A stretch of 64,000 bases of DNA from Thaumasiovibrio subtropicus (lineage in GTDB: Bacteria; Pseudomonadota; Gammaproteobacteria; Enterobacterales; Vibrionaceae), in NCBI RefSeq assembly GCF_019703835.1, contig NZ_AP023055.1, positions 1,674,001-1,738,000 on the forward strand, read 5' to 3'. Of the stretch, positions 25,420 to 34,096 are shown piece after piece. Position numbers and translations under genes: made by a program. The notes under the pieces are model-generated. The model was not told the origin of the DNA and did no database searches. It saw only the letters and a program-made list of their open reading frames with translations. Each line of letters begins with the position of its first letter. Position 1 is the stretch's first letter.

Positions 25420-25450
25420 GAACCCCGCTTTTTAAGCGGGGTTCTTTTTT
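25420..25450 (+). terminator. Terminator inside the left IS end
   Basis: GAACCCCGCTT pairs with AAGCGGGGTTC around TTT and is followed by T6. It would stop transcripts coming from the GH112 operon before they reach the transposase region. Confidence 0.85.
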
Positions 25451-25486
25451 GGAAGCGACCGTAGGTCGCGATCGCGATATTTTTTG

Positions 25487-26921
25487 CTATGTCGTGCGCA
25501 GAAGTTTCCGTTCATTACATAGGCATACAGAAGCAAGTATTTGCCTCATTTCTGCCATGTTTAAGCCTATTTTTCGGAGATAGTTCATCACCAGCGCTAT
25601 CTTCTTGATGTTTTGGGCTGCCGCTGCCAACCAACATTGCATTTGCACATTGGCTAGACCGCGGAAGCGAGCATAACGATGACCGTGATGTTGCTTAGCG
25701 TCTGCAAAGCTACGTTCTACTGTTTCACTTCGACGTCTATAAGTCTTCTTGCCGTAGGAAGAGAGCCGCATTTGGTTTGCCCTCTCTACTGCGTCACTAT
25801 AGATATGCCGTGTAATCACTTTCTTCATATTTCTGCTTTGAGTACAGTCATCCCTCATTGGACAGAACGCACATTCTTTGGGGGCTGAGTGGTATTCTCG
25901 ATACGCATCGCGTGAGGTAGTTTTATAAAGCAACTCCTGACCATTCGGACATTGGTAGCTGTCTCTTTGCGCATCGTAAGTAAAGTGCTTCTTTTTGAAC
26001 GTATTTTTCGTTCTAGATGGACGTCGATAACCGAACACGCCAAGAATAGCTCGACGTTCAAGTGACTCCGCCACTGGAGCAGTAAAGTAGCCCGCATCCA
26101 GTCCAACAGCTATCGGGTTCAATTGGAATGTGGCAAGCGTGTAATCTAAGCGTTGAACGTAAGGCTGTGAGTCATTGATGTTACCCGCGGTGGTGTAGGT
26201 ATCGAGAATAATTCCGTGTTGACCATCAACGGTTCGATGGTCGAGATAAAAGAAGCCTTGAGGCTTATTATCACGAGTCATGAAGCCACTCTCTGGGTCA
26301 GTGGTGCTGGTTTTAGTATTCTTTGTTTTGGCTCTGACTCCCGAGCCTTAAGTGGCTTCTTACCTGCTTTTCTCGGTCTAAAGCGACGTCTTCATCCAGC
26401 ATATCAAGATAGGTACTGGCACGAACCGCCGTGACTTTATTGGTGTGTTTATTCTTGTTGGCGTTCGCTTTGAGATGAGTACTGTCCGTAAAGAGCTCTT
26501 GACCCGCGACCAAGCCTTTCGACATGGCTTGCTCTACGATATTGATAAAAATACGTTCGAATACATCCGTGCCATTAAAGCGACGAATGCGGTTCTGGCT
26601 GAGAGTAGAAGCGTGAATGACTTTCTCTGTTAATGACATCCGCAAGAACCAACGGTAAGCGACATTCACTTCAATCTCTTTGACGAGCTGACGCTCACTT
26701 TTTATGCCAAAGATGTAGCCAAGTAAGATGATTTTGAAGAGGCGGACAGGGTCAACAGGTGGGCGTCCATTATCTTTACAGTAAAGATGAGCGACTTCAT
26801 CTCGAATGAATTCGAAGTCGATAGCATTATCGATTTTACGCACTAAATGGTTTTTAGGAACTAACTGTTCCATCGTCACCATTTCCAGTTCGTATTGTTG
26901 CGGAGTAGGCTCTTGAAGCAT
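25487..26921 (-). pseudogene. IS1182-family transposase, frameshifted
   Basis: The N-terminal part (from 26921) has the IS1182 blocks VPKNHLVRKIDNAIDF, LFKIILLGYIFGIKSERQLV and ELFTDSTHLKANANKNKH. The C-terminal part has TTDPESGFMTRDNKPQGFFY, CPMRDDCTQS and ERSFADAKQHHGHRYARFRG, so catalytic regions survive. The frame breaks twice, at A-runs of four where five are expected: plus-strand T4 at 26368-26371 and at 26326-26329. Between them the expected frame reads KAGKKPLKARESEPK. Two identical-type homopolymer losses 42 bases apart could be real decay or sequencing error. If error, the gene would encode about 475 aa. Confidence 0.85.
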
Positions 26922-26957
26922 AACGGAGTGTCCATATTTCGATACCCCTATTAGATC

Positions 26958-26985
26958 AAAGGTCTAGCTCGAAAGCTAGACCTTT
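26958..26985. other. Hairpin inside the right IS end
   Basis: Perfect 12-bp arms AAAGGTCTAGCT and AGCTAGACCTTT enclose CGAA. It sits between the right inverted repeat and the transposase start, mirroring the hairpin at the left end. Confidence 0.8.
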
Positions 26986-26997
26986 GTCAGCAGTCTG

Positions 26998-27018
26998 AAC
27001 CGGACGTTACGTCCGGTT
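26998..27018. repeat. Target-site duplication, right copy (palindromic terminator)
   Basis: Identical to 25387-25407. It keeps the downstream T run (TTTCTTTTT), so on the plus strand it is still a full terminator. It faces the end of the gene at 27032. Confidence 0.85.
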
Positions 27019-27031
27019 TCTTTTTACTCAC

Positions 27032-27442
27032 TCAACTTAGCTTTTCTAGCGGATAGATTTTTACAATACTCTGCATGGGTAGTGTGACAGTGAATGCACC
27101 TTGCGATAAACGCGTTTTGAAAGTGAGTTGACTGCCTTGCCATTGAGGCTTGTGTATATTGTCGACGGATAAATTGATATATAGAGCGCGACGTTGGTAA
27201 CTTGCCTCTGGCAAAACAACACCACTTACGCTCGTATTCACCTCAACATAAGGGGTGCAGTTGCTTTCTACGACCCGTTGATAAGCATGTAAAAAAGACA
27301 TGACTTCGGGGCCCGCCACTTCAGGCGCCATCAACGCGTTATACGTCGCTTTTCGTTTTAACATCAACACCAACTGACTACCAAAAAATGCGATAAGTAT
27401 AAGAGAAACAAAAAAAACCGTTGGATACATATCGGTACTCAT
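27032..27442 (-). CDS. Membrane-anchored protein of unknown function
   Basis: 136 aa. One N-terminal transmembrane helix (about residues 7-28), a short basic stretch (LKRKATY), then a periplasmic beta-rich domain with VEVNTSVSGVVLPEASYQRR and LTFKTRLSQGAFTVTLPMQS. I do not recognise the family. It was convergent with the GH112 operon across a shared terminator before the IS inserted. Confidence 0.6.
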   Translation of the reverse strand: MSTDMYPTVFFVSLILIAFFGSQLVLMLKRKATYNALMAPEVAGPEVMSFLHAYQRVVESNCTPYVEVNTSVSGVVLPEASYQRRALYINLSVDNIHKPQWQGSQLTFKTRLSQGAFTVTLPMQSIVKIYPLEKLS

Positions 27443-27841
27443 CTACTGGTCAGACTTCAAACTCTAACACTCGTAATAGCAGACGCACCGCTTGTTTAAC
27501 CCCAAAAAACAATAATGAGCATGTAATCGTTAACATTAAGCAATCAATTGAAAATGTAACAAATTTTATCGAGATAGATCTACGTAACGCCAATTAGCCA
27601 TACATTTTTCGCGGCAAATATTGTGCCACTCACTAATGATAATTGTCGATCTCATACATAATTCCACTCTTATACTCAGCCTATCCAAAAACGAATTTAG
27701 TCGTACAACCTTATGCTCAGAAAAAATTGAAATTCCTCTGACGTAACGGTGAATTTAGTCACTATACTTTTGTACTTAGATCAGTTTTTCGCTTCTCTTG
27801 GTTAAATGAACAATAGGGCGAGTTAATTAAATGGAAAAGTT
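27443..27841. other. Intergenic region
   Basis: About 400 AT-rich bases between divergent genes. A Fur-like half site TAATGATAAT occurs at 27634-27643, but the other half is poor. Nothing else recognisable. Confidence 0.4.
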
Positions 27842-28099
27842 ATGCAGCATTCACGTACGGTACTCATTGTTTTATCTACAATCTCCTTAATGGGTTGCAA
27901 CTTAATGTTTAAAGATAGAGAGCCTGTTGAGTCACAAACCACATTAACCAATACTGCATCGATGTACTGTGTTGAAAAAGAAGGGCAACTCGAAACGGTG
28001 ACAGAAGCGAACAAACGCGTGACCTATTGCTTACTACCTGATGGCGATAAACAAGAACAATGGGCGCTCTATAACAACCGCTCCCAACCCGCCGAATAA
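27842..28099 (+). CDS. Small DUF333 lipoprotein
   Basis: 85 aa. Signal sequence with lipobox SLMGC (Cys19) marks an envelope lipoprotein. The rest fits DUF333, often mislabelled hemolysin: NTASMYCVEKEGQLETVTE, then YCLLPDGDKQEQWALYN, with the family's two Cys and the EWALY-like end. Function unknown. Single gene; the dispersed repeat follows 10 bases after the stop. Confidence 0.88.
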   Translation: MQHSRTVLIVLSTISLMGCNLMFKDREPVESQTTLTNTASMYCVEKEGQLETVTEANKRVTYCLLPDGDKQEQWALYNNRSQPAE

Positions 28100-28109
28100 G
28101 CGAATTTAA

Positions 28110-28130
28110 ACTCAAGCCACCTCAAGGTGC
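28110..28130 (+). repeat. Dispersed intergenic repeat, copy 2
   Basis: ACTCAAGCCACCTCAAGG followed by TGC. This is the forward form of the family (reverse complement GCACCTTGAGGTGGCTTGAGT). Confidence 0.7.
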
Positions 28131-28188
28131 TTGTTCAGCGAGCACTTCGAGGCTTGCCAGTAAGGCTCTGTTTTGAAGGTCTAGTGGG

Positions 28189-29352
28189 CTAAAAAAGCTC
28201 CACATCGCCTCCACTCAACGAAGCACTCGGTGGCTCACGTTCTGGTTCTAATAGAATATCTGACGACGTCAAATGCTTAGAAAGGTCCTCTAAGTCCTCT
28301 TTAACATGGGCCATATCTTTCTTCGCCATCAGCATAGAGCGGAAGACTTTTTCAAACATATCCGTAAAGTGGTTTTCTTGGTCCATCGTCATATCGAGAA
28401 AATGAAAGCTGCTATTGAGCTCTTCCATCGTTTCGCGATACAAAGACTTGAACGATTCTTCAAACTGATCCGTTCTACTCGCGATATCCTCAATGGAGGA
28501 AGCGATGTTCTCTACGACTTGCAGTAAGGTGTTCTGACGTTTGATATCAAGATATTTTGCTTCTAGCCCTTCGCTCATCACAGCAAGTGTGTCTCTTAAC
28601 ACGCCGACGCGTTGCGGATCCTCGGGCAGGTTCTTAATAAGAAAAGCCGTATGACCATCTTGCAAAAGCATCCGCTTACCAAATTGATAAATGCGCCCTT
28701 CGGATTTTAAAATCTCAAACACGTTGCGTTCGATGGGGTTCACCACTCCGACACTACTATCGAAGTAGAGGTTTTCATCGTCACGAATAACCAGTGATGC
28801 ATGTAAATCAAGTGCACTAAGGGATTGAAACAAGGTAAAACTGAGTTGCTCTAAAAACGTGCAGCATGACAACTCGCGGTAAAATTGCACAATCGTGCCA
28901 TATTGGGTCGCTTCAATCATCAACCCGCGCGTGGTTAAATGCGCATCTTCGTACTGGGAAACTAAACCATGCTTTTCATTAAGGAAGTTACTTAAGATAC
29001 GCAACTTTGCAACAAGCTCAAACTGCTGAAACACCCTTGGCATCACATCAGATGCCCCGGCTTCATAGGCCAGCAAACGAGACTCTAAACTGTCTACCTC
29101 AAGAAAAAACAGCTTTTCAAAGTGGTGATCTTGCTCGAACTTTTTCAGCTCGTGGTAAAGAATAACCGTTGAATCTTCATCTAAATAATTGCCAACCAAA
29201 ACAATATCGGGTTTGAATGAGAAAAACTGTTCAGAAAAAGCTTCAAAGTCTTCGACAACCTCAACGAAATACTTATCGCCGAGTACGGATTGAATATTTG
29301 ATAAAAACGCACGATTTGAATCAATCGCCAACACCCGGTGATCCACACTCAT
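28189..29352 (-). CDS. Degenerate-receiver signalling protein
   Basis: 387 aa. Residues 5-120 have a CheY-like layout, but the acidic pair is reduced to Asp11-Ser12 (AIDSN) and the phosphorylation site after PDIVLV is Gly54 instead of Asp. It is thus a pseudo-receiver that cannot be phosphorylated in the normal way. The middle (about 140-270) could be a GAF-like sensory fold with STREAM SLVIRDDENLYFDSSVGVVN, and the C-terminus (about 275-360) is a coiled helical region. No HD-GYP, GGDEF or kinase domain is visible. Possibly an adaptor; I do not recognise the specific family. Confidence 0.7.
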   Translation of the reverse strand: MSVDHRVLAIDSNRAFLSNIQSVLGDKYFVEVVEDFEAFSEQFFSFKPDIVLVGNYLDEDSTVILYHELKKFEQDHHFEKLFFLEVDSLESRLLAYEAGASDVMPRVFQQFELVAKLRILSNFLNEKHGLVSQYEDAHLTTRGLMIEATQYGTIVQFYRELSCCTFLEQLSFTLFQSLSALDLHASLVIRDDENLYFDSSVGVVNPIERNVFEILKSEGRIYQFGKRMLLQDGHTAFLIKNLPEDPQRVGVLRDTLAVMSEGLEAKYLDIKRQNTLLQVVENIASSIEDIASRTDQFEESFKSLYRETMEELNSSFHFLDMTMDQENHFTDMFEKVFRSMLMAKKDMAHVKEDLEDLSKHLTSSDILLEPEREPPSASLSGGDVELF

Positions 29353-29529
29353 CTTGTTATTCCTCCCTCAGCAAACAGCTAATCAACAAATTGCTTATAA
29401 GCATAAGTGTAGCATCGGCGCCAAAACCCGCTTAAAGACTGAGGAAAATGTTCAGCGCAGCTCGAAAGGGAAAGGCCATTCCTGCACAGCTTGCCCTGCA
29501 CTCGACGCACTGAGCCGCTTCTGAATCCA

Positions 29530-29547
29530 GCATCTTGAGATGGTTTA
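29530..29547 (-). repeat. Dispersed intergenic repeat, copy 3
   Basis: GCATCTTGAGATGGTTTA, a diverged copy of GCATCTTGAGGTGGTTTGAG, just behind the hydrolase gene. Confidence 0.55.
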
Positions 29548-29556
29548 CGTTTAGCG

Positions 29557-30534
29557 CTATTTCCATTGCCAACGATCACTCCCTTTCAACCATTCCCGCA
29601 CAGACTCACTTCGCAATCGCTGTTTGGCAGCTGGGGAATGAGACAAATAGGCGTGCCAATACTGCACTGAAATCTTCTCAATGGCGTTTTGATGATGGGC
29701 TAAACGTCGCTTGAGAGTATGGTGAGAGGGAGTAAAATCTGAAAAACTAAAATGGTGGGCACCATCTAGCACCAGCTCGAAGTGCTCTCCTTGAAGCAAA
29801 GGAAATAGCCTTAGACGTTCATGTGCCTGAGTACCAAACAGAGGCACGTCATCCTCTGATCCTGTCATGATTAACCACGGGCGATCCACTTGCGTATAAC
29901 TGTTCTCTCTATGCCCACGCTTTACATAGTGGGGGCTTAGCAACAGTGCCGCTTTGAAACGGCTATCGCTATACGCTGCTTTGTCGTACCCGGTGCCTTG
30001 TCCTGTCATCACTTGTGCGGTCAACGCCCCAAATGAATGTCCAGCTATCCCAATATTGGCTAAATCTAACTGACCATACAAACGACTATGTTCATCATCT
30101 TGCCAAACAGAGAGCTGATGTAACGTCGCCACAATATCGTTCACACGCCAACGAAGTTCATTTTCTGATGCGGCTAGACGAAAATGTCGAGGCCATCGCC
30201 AACGGGGTTTATCAAACCAAAGCGTGTCATCACTGCCACTATGCCGAACCAACACAACCACAAATCCCGCGGCTGCCCAAGCATGAGATAGCGATCGAAA
30301 GTGGTGAGGAGAGCCTCCTAAGCCATGGCTGAAAACAATCACCGGCTTTGGTTGCGACGTCGGTGTCATATGCACAGTCACTTCGGTCGCTCTTGGCGCA
30401 TCAGGTAACATCAACGGAAACGAAGTAATATCAATAACAGCAGGCTCTGCGTGAACGGGGAGTAAGCAAGCCACCATCAGTACCAATCGCAAACCTTGTA
30501 TAAAGCGCAATCTAGCCACCTCTAATAAGCTCAT
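29557..30534 (-). CDS. Secreted alpha/beta hydrolase
   Basis: 325 aa from the ATG at 30534; a TTG three codons earlier is possible. An N-terminal signal peptide ends near PVHAEPA. The oxyanion block VIVFSHGLGGSPHHFRSL and nucleophile elbow GIAGHSFGALTA (Ser in GHSFG) place it with dienelactone-hydrolase or PAF-acetylhydrolase-like esterases; the His is likely in DGAHHFSFSDF. It would act in the periplasm or outside on an ester substrate that cannot be named. Two CRP-like sites lie 140-190 bases upstream. Confidence 0.85.
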   Translation of the reverse strand: MSLLEVARLRFIQGLRLVLMVACLLPVHAEPAVIDITSFPLMLPDAPRATEVTVHMTPTSQPKPVIVFSHGLGGSPHHFRSLSHAWAAAGFVVVLVRHSGSDDTLWFDKPRWRWPRHFRLAASENELRWRVNDIVATLHQLSVWQDDEHSRLYGQLDLANIGIAGHSFGALTAQVMTGQGTGYDKAAYSDSRFKAALLLSPHYVKRGHRENSYTQVDRPWLIMTGSEDDVPLFGTQAHERLRLFPLLQGEHFELVLDGAHHFSFSDFTPSHHTLKRRLAHHQNAIEKISVQYWHAYLSHSPAAKQRLRSESVREWLKGSDRWQWK

Positions 30535-30674
30535 CCTATACAATCATAGCCAATCATTACGCTAGTGGTACGACCAGAACGCGAAATCTTCAGATCATTG
30601 GCGACTCATAATTAGCATAAAATGCTAAAAAATAGCACTTATAGCCAACATCCTATTCATAACCCCCAACCAAG

Positions 30675-30690
30675 TGTGACCATAGTCACA
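30675..30690. promoter_or_regulatory. CRP site
   Basis: TGTGA-CCATAG-TCACA is a perfect match to the CRP core with 6-base spacer and has the favoured flanks AAG and TTT. Confidence 0.8.
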
Positions 30691-30699
30691 TTTAACACA

Positions 30700-30717
30700 C
30701 ATCACTAATTAGTGATG
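30700..30717. promoter_or_regulatory. 18-bp perfect palindrome
   Basis: CATCACTAATTAGTGATG is self-complementary over its whole length and lies between the two CRP-like sites, overlapping the second. It is a candidate site for another dimeric regulator. Confidence 0.5.
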
Positions 30718-30726
30718 ATAGTCACA
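30711..30726. promoter_or_regulatory. Second CRP-like site
   Basis: AGTGA-TGATAG-TCACA differs from the CRP core at one base and is centred 36 bases from the first site. Confidence 0.55.
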
Positions 30727-30988
30727 CTTATGTGGCTGGTTTTTTGTATATAAAACCTAGACTTGCGAACTATCTATAATTTCGTTTCTAAACGGTACAG
30801 ACTATTGATGACCTAAATTTGAGTGATTTCCAACTCACAGTTGATGGGAAAGTCAACAATATAATCCGCTAGACTGAGGTTAATTATCTATAGAAATCAG
30901 TAAATTAGTGGGTATATTTTTTCGCTTGTCACCACGATTTTTATTCTGTAACTTGCATAGCCGAAGGAATGAAGACAGGTGAGTGTTT

Positions 30989-31342
30989 ATGGTATTACCT
31001 ATGGTTTGTATGTTTGCGTTTACAGTTTGGATGTATGCCTCCATTTTTCTGCATACCAAACGTCTAGCGCAATGGAACCAAGCCCCCTTTGGCGTACTCA
31101 CAACAATTAATCGCATTCACTACTCATGTATTAGTCGTGAAAGCTGCGAGTTCTTACCCAAGGGACACATTGAATGGTTGATCGATAACCACTACGCGCA
31201 ATTTGAAACCACAACATCAGCTAGCCATTTATGCAATGATTTGGATGCCAAGCTGGTGCTGACCAAAAAATGGTATCGCTTTTTTGATCAGCTAACCGTT
31301 GATTTTGACTACAGAAACCCTATTAGCTCTGATTCAGTCTAG
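30989..31342 (+). CDS. Small membrane protein of unknown function
   Basis: 117 aa from the ATG at 30989, chosen over the GTG at 30983 because AGGTGAG (30977-30983) would overlap the latter. An N-terminal transmembrane helix (about residues 1-20) is followed by a cytoplasmic domain with several Cys and aromatic residues. The gene overlaps the 3' end of the convergent acetyltransferase gene by 4 bases. Not recognised. Confidence 0.55.
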   Translation: MVLPMVCMFAFTVWMYASIFLHTKRLAQWNQAPFGVLTTINRIHYSCISRESCEFLPKGHIEWLIDNHYAQFETTTSASHLCNDLDAKLVLTKKWYRFFDQLTVDFDYRNPISSDSV

Positions 31343-31860
31343 AAATAAGCGCCGTCTAGGTAAACCTCTCCAGATGGCCATTTTTCTTTCGCATTGACGG
31401 CGAGTACCATCACTTTGTCACCAATGCCCCACTCTCCACTCTCTGCCATCAAGTGCAAGTTTTCCACTTTTTGATAGCCTGTTGAGCCATACACTTCGGT
31501 CTCCCCAAAGAGCACTGAAAACGCCATCCCTAAGGCTTTTTGTTTTTCATGTAGATGCTTCAATAGCAAATGAACAAGGCCTTGTCCTCGATAGGCGGGC
31601 AACACACAGACTTCTGATACACCACCAATGGCGATGACTTTGTCATTCACATTAACGGTACGCTCATGCAAAGCAATATGTGCCACGACTTCATCTTGGT
31701 CGCCCAAGATATACCACCGATGCTGAGGAAGCTGATTATAATATCGCTGCGTCTTAAACCGCGCATTATGCGCACCGACAAAACACGTGCTTAACAACGT
31801 TCGTAATTTAAGGTCTAGCTCATTATCAACGTTGCTATCAAGGATATATTTTACGTCCAT
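31339..31860 (-). CDS. GNAT-family N-acetyltransferase
   Basis: 173 aa. The acetyl-CoA-binding motif appears as VCVLPAYRGQGLVHLLLKHL (about residues 84-103), the R/QxxGxG/A core of the GNAT fold. Upstream strands carry VAHIALHERTV. It should transfer an acetyl group to an amine; the substrate is unknown. Convergent with the small membrane protein gene. Confidence 0.88.
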   Translation of the reverse strand: MDVKYILDSNVDNELDLKLRTLLSTCFVGAHNARFKTQRYYNQLPQHRWYILGDQDEVVAHIALHERTVNVNDKVIAIGGVSEVCVLPAYRGQGLVHLLLKHLHEKQKALGMAFSVLFGETEVYGSTGYQKVENLHLMAESGEWGIGDKVMVLAVNAKEKWPSGEVYLDGAYF

Positions 31861-31949
31861 TTTTTATCATCCAATTTGAGTCAGTACGGCAAAACTACAC
31901 TAACTAATAAAGCAATAACTTGATTTAGTTACAAAAAATGGATTTAAGC

Positions 31950-31968
31950 TAGAATGCGAAGCATTCTA
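31950..31968. other. Short perfect hairpin
   Basis: TAGAATGC-GAA-GCATTCTA lies in the 255-base gap before the DUF1127 gene. Without a T run it is not a terminator; it could be an operator or RNA hairpin. Confidence 0.4.
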
Positions 31969-32115
31969 CTGGACGAAGAATCGGCATAAAAACCAGATAT
32001 AAACGCTGGCCACTCAGTTAAGAAAAACTTATCCAAAGGAAAAAATCAATCGTTTGTCACTCCCCACTTATTTCAGGGATAGTAGCCCTACAAACCCGAG
32101 ATGAGGAGTAAAGTG

Positions 32116-32343
32116 ATGAATCTATCCCATGAAACGCTGATAAATACGCAACGTAGCAAACAGACACTTCGCCAAGCTTTTCGCCTTATAGTTAAGAGCG
32201 CGTTAACCCAAGTGCGCCAATGGCGTCATAACTATCGTTCTCGTCGACACCTTGCCGATCTACCTCAACACCTACGTGACGACATTGGTTACGATAACAA
32301 AACGATTCTAGATGAAACACGCAAACCTTTCTGGCGAGAATAG
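32116..32343 (+). CDS. DUF1127 (YjiS-like) small protein
   Basis: 75 aa. The C-terminal half, RQWRHNYRSRRHLADLPQHL followed by RDDIGYD, is the DUF1127 motif. The ATG at 32116 has AGGAG 8 bases upstream (32103-32107); the ATG at 32101 does not. Short Arg-rich DUF1127 proteins act in RNA, phosphate or stress-related control in other bacteria; here the role is unknown. Monocistronic. Confidence 0.9.
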   Translation: MNLSHETLINTQRSKQTLRQAFRLIVKSALTQVRQWRHNYRSRRHLADLPQHLRDDIGYDNKTILDETRKPFWRE

Positions 32344-32536
32344 GGTTTTAACATCACATGAGACCGCCTTCTACAGGCAAGGTCTCATGTGATTTTTGTA
32401 ATGCTAATCGTCGCAAACACACCAGATGATGGTAGATACCCTCATCGCTTTCTTCCTGACGCGTAAAGGCCATCACCTTCACGAGTGACCATCGAGTCTA
32501 GGGAAATGTGAGAGTCGCGCAAGCCTGTATATTGGC

Positions 32537-33649
32537 CTAGCGATAACGTCCTTCAAAGCTCATATCTTTACTGACACACTGCAAAAAAGCGTCAACGACA
32601 TACGGATCATAGAGACGATTTCGCCCAGCTTTAATCACATTAAGCGCTTCCACTTTTCCTAACGATTTTCGGTATGGCCTATCGCTGGCCATTGCATCGA
32701 AAGTGTCTGCAACCGCGATGATCCGCGCTTCCAGCAAAATATCCGCCCCTTTCAAACCATGCGGATACCCCGAACCGTCGAAGCGCTCGTGGTGCTGCTC
32801 TACCATTTGAATAATTGGCCAAGGGAAATTCACATCTTTAAATATACTTGCCCCCATTTCAGCATGACATTTAAGCAACTCATATTCTGCGGGTAGTAAC
32901 TTCCCTATCTTATTCAAGATTTGAGATGGTATGACCAATTTACCAATATCATGAACAAGCGCTCCTACGACGAGTCCCACACGCATGTTCTCGGTAAGTT
33001 TTAATTGCAACGCTATCTGCTCACAAATATGTGCCACATTACGTTGGTGAGACGAGGTGTACTCATCCCTCATTTCTAATGCACGAGAAATCGCGCCGAG
33101 CATGTTGAGAAGAATATCGTGCGGCGAGTTAGAACTAAACGTGAATATCTGGTCATTGTAAGCACTTTCAATCGTATCGATTTTGGCTTGTACCGCTGGC
33201 CAGAGAGTACTGACCATGTCATACAGCACTTCAACTTGGCGTTCACTGTAATTGGAATCAGCATTACCAAAACCGACCACGGCGCGCACAACGTTTCCCA
33301 TTTTGACAGGCAGATTAAAATGTCGGTACAACTTTGGAGCCCCCTGAGGTAAAGGCCCTTTCTCACATTTTAACCGTTGATAATCATTGTGAATGACAGG
33401 TTTTTGCTCACGGATACAATCTCCCCAGTGTCCCACTTCCCCTAGCACTTTCGCGTGTTCATAAATTGTCGGGCAATGCTCTATGACGCGTTTCGACCAG
33501 ACATTAGGCTCCAATACTTGGGTTACCTGATCGAAGTAATAGATATAACCCAGCTCGGAGTGGGATGCGTCCACAAGGAAGTCGATCAAGTCACAGCAAA
33601 AGTCATGCTTGGAGAGGTACCTTTTGTCTAGTAACAGCTCGATGTCCAT
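32537..33649 (-). CDS. GAF-like/HD-GYP cyclic-di-GMP phosphodiesterase
   Basis: 370 aa. The N-terminal 170 residues have a GAF-like pattern (GYIYYFDQV, GKVVRAVVGFGNA-type VVRAVVGFGNADS). The HD-GYP domain starts about residue 190: HDIGK, later HHERFDGSGYP, then ADTFDAMASDRPYR. All metal and GYP residues seem intact, so it should hydrolyse c-di-GMP. No transmembrane segment: cytoplasmic sensor enzyme. It is the first of three HD-GYP genes in the window. Confidence 0.93.
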   Translation of the reverse strand: MDIELLLDKRYLSKHDFCCDLIDFLVDASHSELGYIYYFDQVTQVLEPNVWSKRVIEHCPTIYEHAKVLGEVGHWGDCIREQKPVIHNDYQRLKCEKGPLPQGAPKLYRHFNLPVKMGNVVRAVVGFGNADSNYSERQVEVLYDMVSTLWPAVQAKIDTIESAYNDQIFTFSSNSPHDILLNMLGAISRALEMRDEYTSSHQRNVAHICEQIALQLKLTENMRVGLVVGALVHDIGKLVIPSQILNKIGKLLPAEYELLKCHAEMGASIFKDVNFPWPIIQMVEQHHERFDGSGYPHGLKGADILLEARIIAVADTFDAMASDRPYRKSLGKVEALNVIKAGRNRLYDPYVVDAFLQCVSKDMSFEGRYR

Positions 33650-34096
33650 GATCGTCCCCTCGAGTGTTAAACGGGTTCACAGCTCAAACCAAACATCCAA
33701 GTTTCATTCAGCATCATTTTCCTTTACTCAGCGGGCTAATTACGCCGTTCACTCTGTTTAAACTAAATTGCTTTCATATTAATAAGCTTAGGAAGCATTG
33801 TTAGCGAGCTCAAGGGCACATTTGCAAAGAACAAAGGCCAAGGACTTCCACACGCGCTTGCATCAAATCGCGATGATCAATTTGAACCCACGCTCATTTT
33901 CCTTAATCCACGCGCTACAAAATGCTACCAAGCTAACGGGATGAGACATAATTCATACTGAATGGCCATCTTTTGCGCTAAAACTGTTTATGAGCAATAC
34001 ATATTTCACAACTAGTCAGCAAGTAACTCGCAGAACATTGATTTCGCGTACATATTCACATAACGTATCAATCTAAACATACAACAAGGCTACGCT
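33650..34096. other. Intergenic region
   Basis: About 450 bases between divergent genes. I see no gene, repeat or clear operator here. Confidence 0.4.

Larger units (their letters stand above)
25408..26997 (-). mobile_element. IS1182-family insertion sequence
   Basis: 1,590 bp bounded by imperfect inverted repeats: CAGATTGATGACGAA at the left and, read inwards from the right, CAGACTGCTGACAAA (12 of 15 identical). It is flanked by identical 21-bp direct repeats. The family is known for variable-length target duplications. One transposase gene runs on the minus strand but carries two frameshifts. Hairpins lie just inside both ends (25420-25450 and 26958-26985), insulating the transposase from outside transcription. 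Confidence 0.9.
30535..30988. other. Divergent control region with CRP-like sites
   Basis: About 450 bases between the hydrolase gene and the small gene at 30989. It holds two CRP-like sites and an 18-bp palindrome within 52 bases (30675-30726). TATAAT occurs at 30775-30780. No gene is seen. Confidence 0.6.

Noticed and set aside
26281-26371. Programmed frameshifting in the IS transposase
   Set aside because: Two separate shifts would be needed and no slippery heptamer with a downstream structure was seen; decay or sequencing error is simpler.
27634-27652. Possible Fur box before the DUF333 gene
   Set aside because: Only the left half (TAATGATAAT) is good; the right half does not match.
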